From positions 1 through 7,396 of the forward strand of contig JAILFF010000213.1 of assembly GCA_024697705.1 (NCBI GenBank): a DNA stretch of 7,396 nt, in the 5' to 3' direction. The translations under genes and the position numbers were made by a program. Numbering within the stretch: the stretch's first letter is position 1; each line of letters begins with the position of its first letter. A model generated the notes under the pieces. It was given only the letters and a program-made list of their open reading frames with translations, was not told the DNA's origin and searched no databases. Below, one piece after another: positions 6,450 to 7,396 of this stretch. The DNA is from Ruminococcus sp. Its GTDB lineage: Bacteria > Bacillota > Clostridia > Oscillospirales > Ruminococcaceae.

Positions 6450-7163
6450 TTATTTTAGTTTTATGTTTTCAATCACTTTCATTGCATCGGCGGCAGCTTC
6501 CTCACTGCCTGCCGACGCAACGACAATGGAACACATATTTCCTTTATATAAGAACAAATACTGCTCCGTTTTCACATGATTGTCGCCGAGACTAACGGTG
6601 ACAACGGTTTTAAGACAGTCAATGTTTGCTATCTTCACCATCTCGTCCGATTCAAAGGTGAGCCCCATCTCACTGCAATCACTTTTTATATCTCTGAGGA
6701 CCTTATCCTTAATGTCTGCAACAGTATTGTCTTTATACTTCTCATAATATACAGGCTCACTGAAAACGATATTCGGTATCTTACCGTCCTCACACGGAAC
6801 AGCGTAGTTGAACATAATGTCACCCGCGCAGTCCTCCGCTGTTACCTTTCCGCCCGAATAATACTCAACACGCTTTTCCAGCTTGTCTTTGTATTCCGCC
6901 GTAGACTGCCATTTTTCGGGATCGAGATGTACCAGATAGCAGGAGTTGAAGTAGGTGTTTTCATCAATGGGCTCGTCCCAGGCGGTATCTGCCGCTGTCT
7001 CTTCCGCCGCCGACGGTTCCGACTGTGATGAGTCTTCCACCACAGAAAAAGAACTTTCCGCCGATGTGACCGCAGCAGTGTCAATCGTTTTTCCGCTCGT
7101 TCCGCACGAAGCCATACCGATAATAGATATTGCCGTCAGGAACGCAAGCTGCGCTTTTTTCAT
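6450..7163 (-). CDS. Putative lipoprotein, unknown function, paralogous to the neighbouring partial gene
   Basis: I do not recognise a named family. The 237-residue protein has a short signal peptide ending in a lipobox, MASC (Cys20 lipidated), then a Ser/Ala/Glu/Thr-rich linker (about 21-62) and a folded domain (about 66-237). That domain alternates predicted strands and helices and ends with YLFLYKGNMCSIVVASAG and a final helix, a pattern loosely like PsbP/Mog1-fold lipoproteins; this is a weak impression. Six cysteines besides the lipidated one lie in the mature domain (75, 112, 124, 163, 183, 211). Its last 39 residues align without gaps to the partial upstream gene. AGGGAG sits upstream of ATG 7163. 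It is co-directional with ilvN, 22 bases away with no terminator between, so read-through into ilvN-ilvC is likely. Confidence 0.8.
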   Translation of the reverse strand: MKKAQLAFLTAISIIGMASCGTSGKTIDTAAVTSAESSFSVVEDSSQSEPSAAEETAADTAWDEPIDENTYFNSCYLVHLDPEKWQSTAEYKDKLEKRVEYYSGGKVTAEDCAGDIMFNYAVPCEDGKIPNIVFSEPVYYEKYKDNTVADIKDKVLRDIKSDCSEMGLTFESDEMVKIANIDCLKTVVTVSLGDNHVKTEQYLFLYKGNMCSIVVASAGSEEAAADAMKVIENIKLK

Positions 7164-7250
7164 TGCTTTCTCCCTCTGTTCCTCGGAGAGCAGAAAACTT
7201 CTCTGTGCTTTCCGTAACAGTTTATTTCTTTTATTTTACAAAAGTATCGG
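7164..7250. other. Intergenic gap between tandem lipoprotein genes
   Basis: This AT-rich 87-base gap holds the ribosome site of the downstream gene. I see no clear -35/-10 pair and no hairpin with T-tract on the leftward strand, which is compatible with the two lipoprotein genes being co-transcribed. Confidence 0.5.
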
Positions 7251-7396
7251 TTATTTCAGTTCGATAGTATCAAGTATTCCTTCAAACGGTGAGATGCCTT
7301 CGGAATCGCCGCCGTAGTATACTGCAATAACGCACATATTTCCGTTCGCGAGAAATACGAATTCATCGCAGTTATAGGCGGGGGCTTTCGCCCTTA
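7251..7396 (-). CDS. Putative lipoprotein, C-terminal end only (cut by window edge)
   Basis: The leftward frame ending in TAA at 7253-7251 is open to the window edge (48 codons) and ends ILDTIELK. Its last 39 residues match the last 39 residues of the downstream lipoprotein without gaps, 13 of them identical: FL, GNMC, a following I and V, a G, an E, and the terminal I-x-L-K. It is therefore the 3' end of a paralogue, probably also an exported lipoprotein, although its signal peptide lies outside the window. The function is unknown. Confidence 0.82.
   Translation of the reverse strand, partial: RAKAPAYNCDEFVFLANGNMCVIAVYYGGDSEGISPFEGILDTIELK

Noticed and set aside
6038..6595. 185-codon rightward frame opposite ilvN and the lipoprotein end
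   Set aside because: It is antisense to two supported genes and has no recognisable domain.

Overview
The window looks like chromosomal DNA from a low-to-mid GC Gram-positive anaerobe of the Clostridia, most likely a gut Ruminococcus or relative in the Oscillospiraceae. This is inferred from strong GGAGG ribosome sites, near-consensus extended -10 promoters, U-tract terminators, the lipoprotein repertoire (CotH-type kinase, Ser/Ala/Glu-rich lipoproteins) and the style of the FolE, QueE and IlvC proteins. No mobile element, CRISPR array, tRNA or rRNA is visible.

Layout. Positions 1-306 are an AT-rich intergenic region ending in a perfect-consensus promoter. That promoter drives a monocistronic-looking gene (307-2382) for a secreted, lipid-anchored CotH-family protein with a chitobiase-type Ig-like domain in front and an InlB-type repeat domain behind. 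Next comes a second strong promoter (2417-2445), a short leader that I read as a preQ1-I riboswitch (2457-2501) followed by an intrinsic terminator (2542-2571), and then a tightly packed operon queD-queE-folE-HD phosphohydrolase (2585-4733).

This operon converts GTP to dihydroneopterin triphosphate (FolE), then to carboxytetrahydropterin (QueD) and then to 7-carboxy-7-deazaguanine (QueE), the early part of queuosine synthesis. FolE also supplies folate synthesis, and the HD protein is a candidate for a phosphohydrolase step on that side. The later genes queC and queF are absent from the window.

Two back-to-back terminators (4747-4812) separate this operon from a leftward gene set. In transcription order the leftward set is: the 3' end of a small lipoprotein gene (7396-7251), a full-length paralogous lipoprotein (7163-6450), ilvN (6427-5930) and ilvC (5866-4844). 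IlvN is the regulatory subunit of acetolactate synthase and IlvC is ketol-acid reductoisomerase, both for branched-chain amino acid synthesis. The catalytic subunit gene ilvB is not present here.

Most of the window is ordinary metabolism. The points most worth attention are the preQ1 riboswitch placed over folE and an HD hydrolase, the possible role of that hydrolase in pterin metabolism, the domain architecture of the CotH lipoprotein, and the tandem paralogous lipoproteins feeding into ilvN-ilvC.
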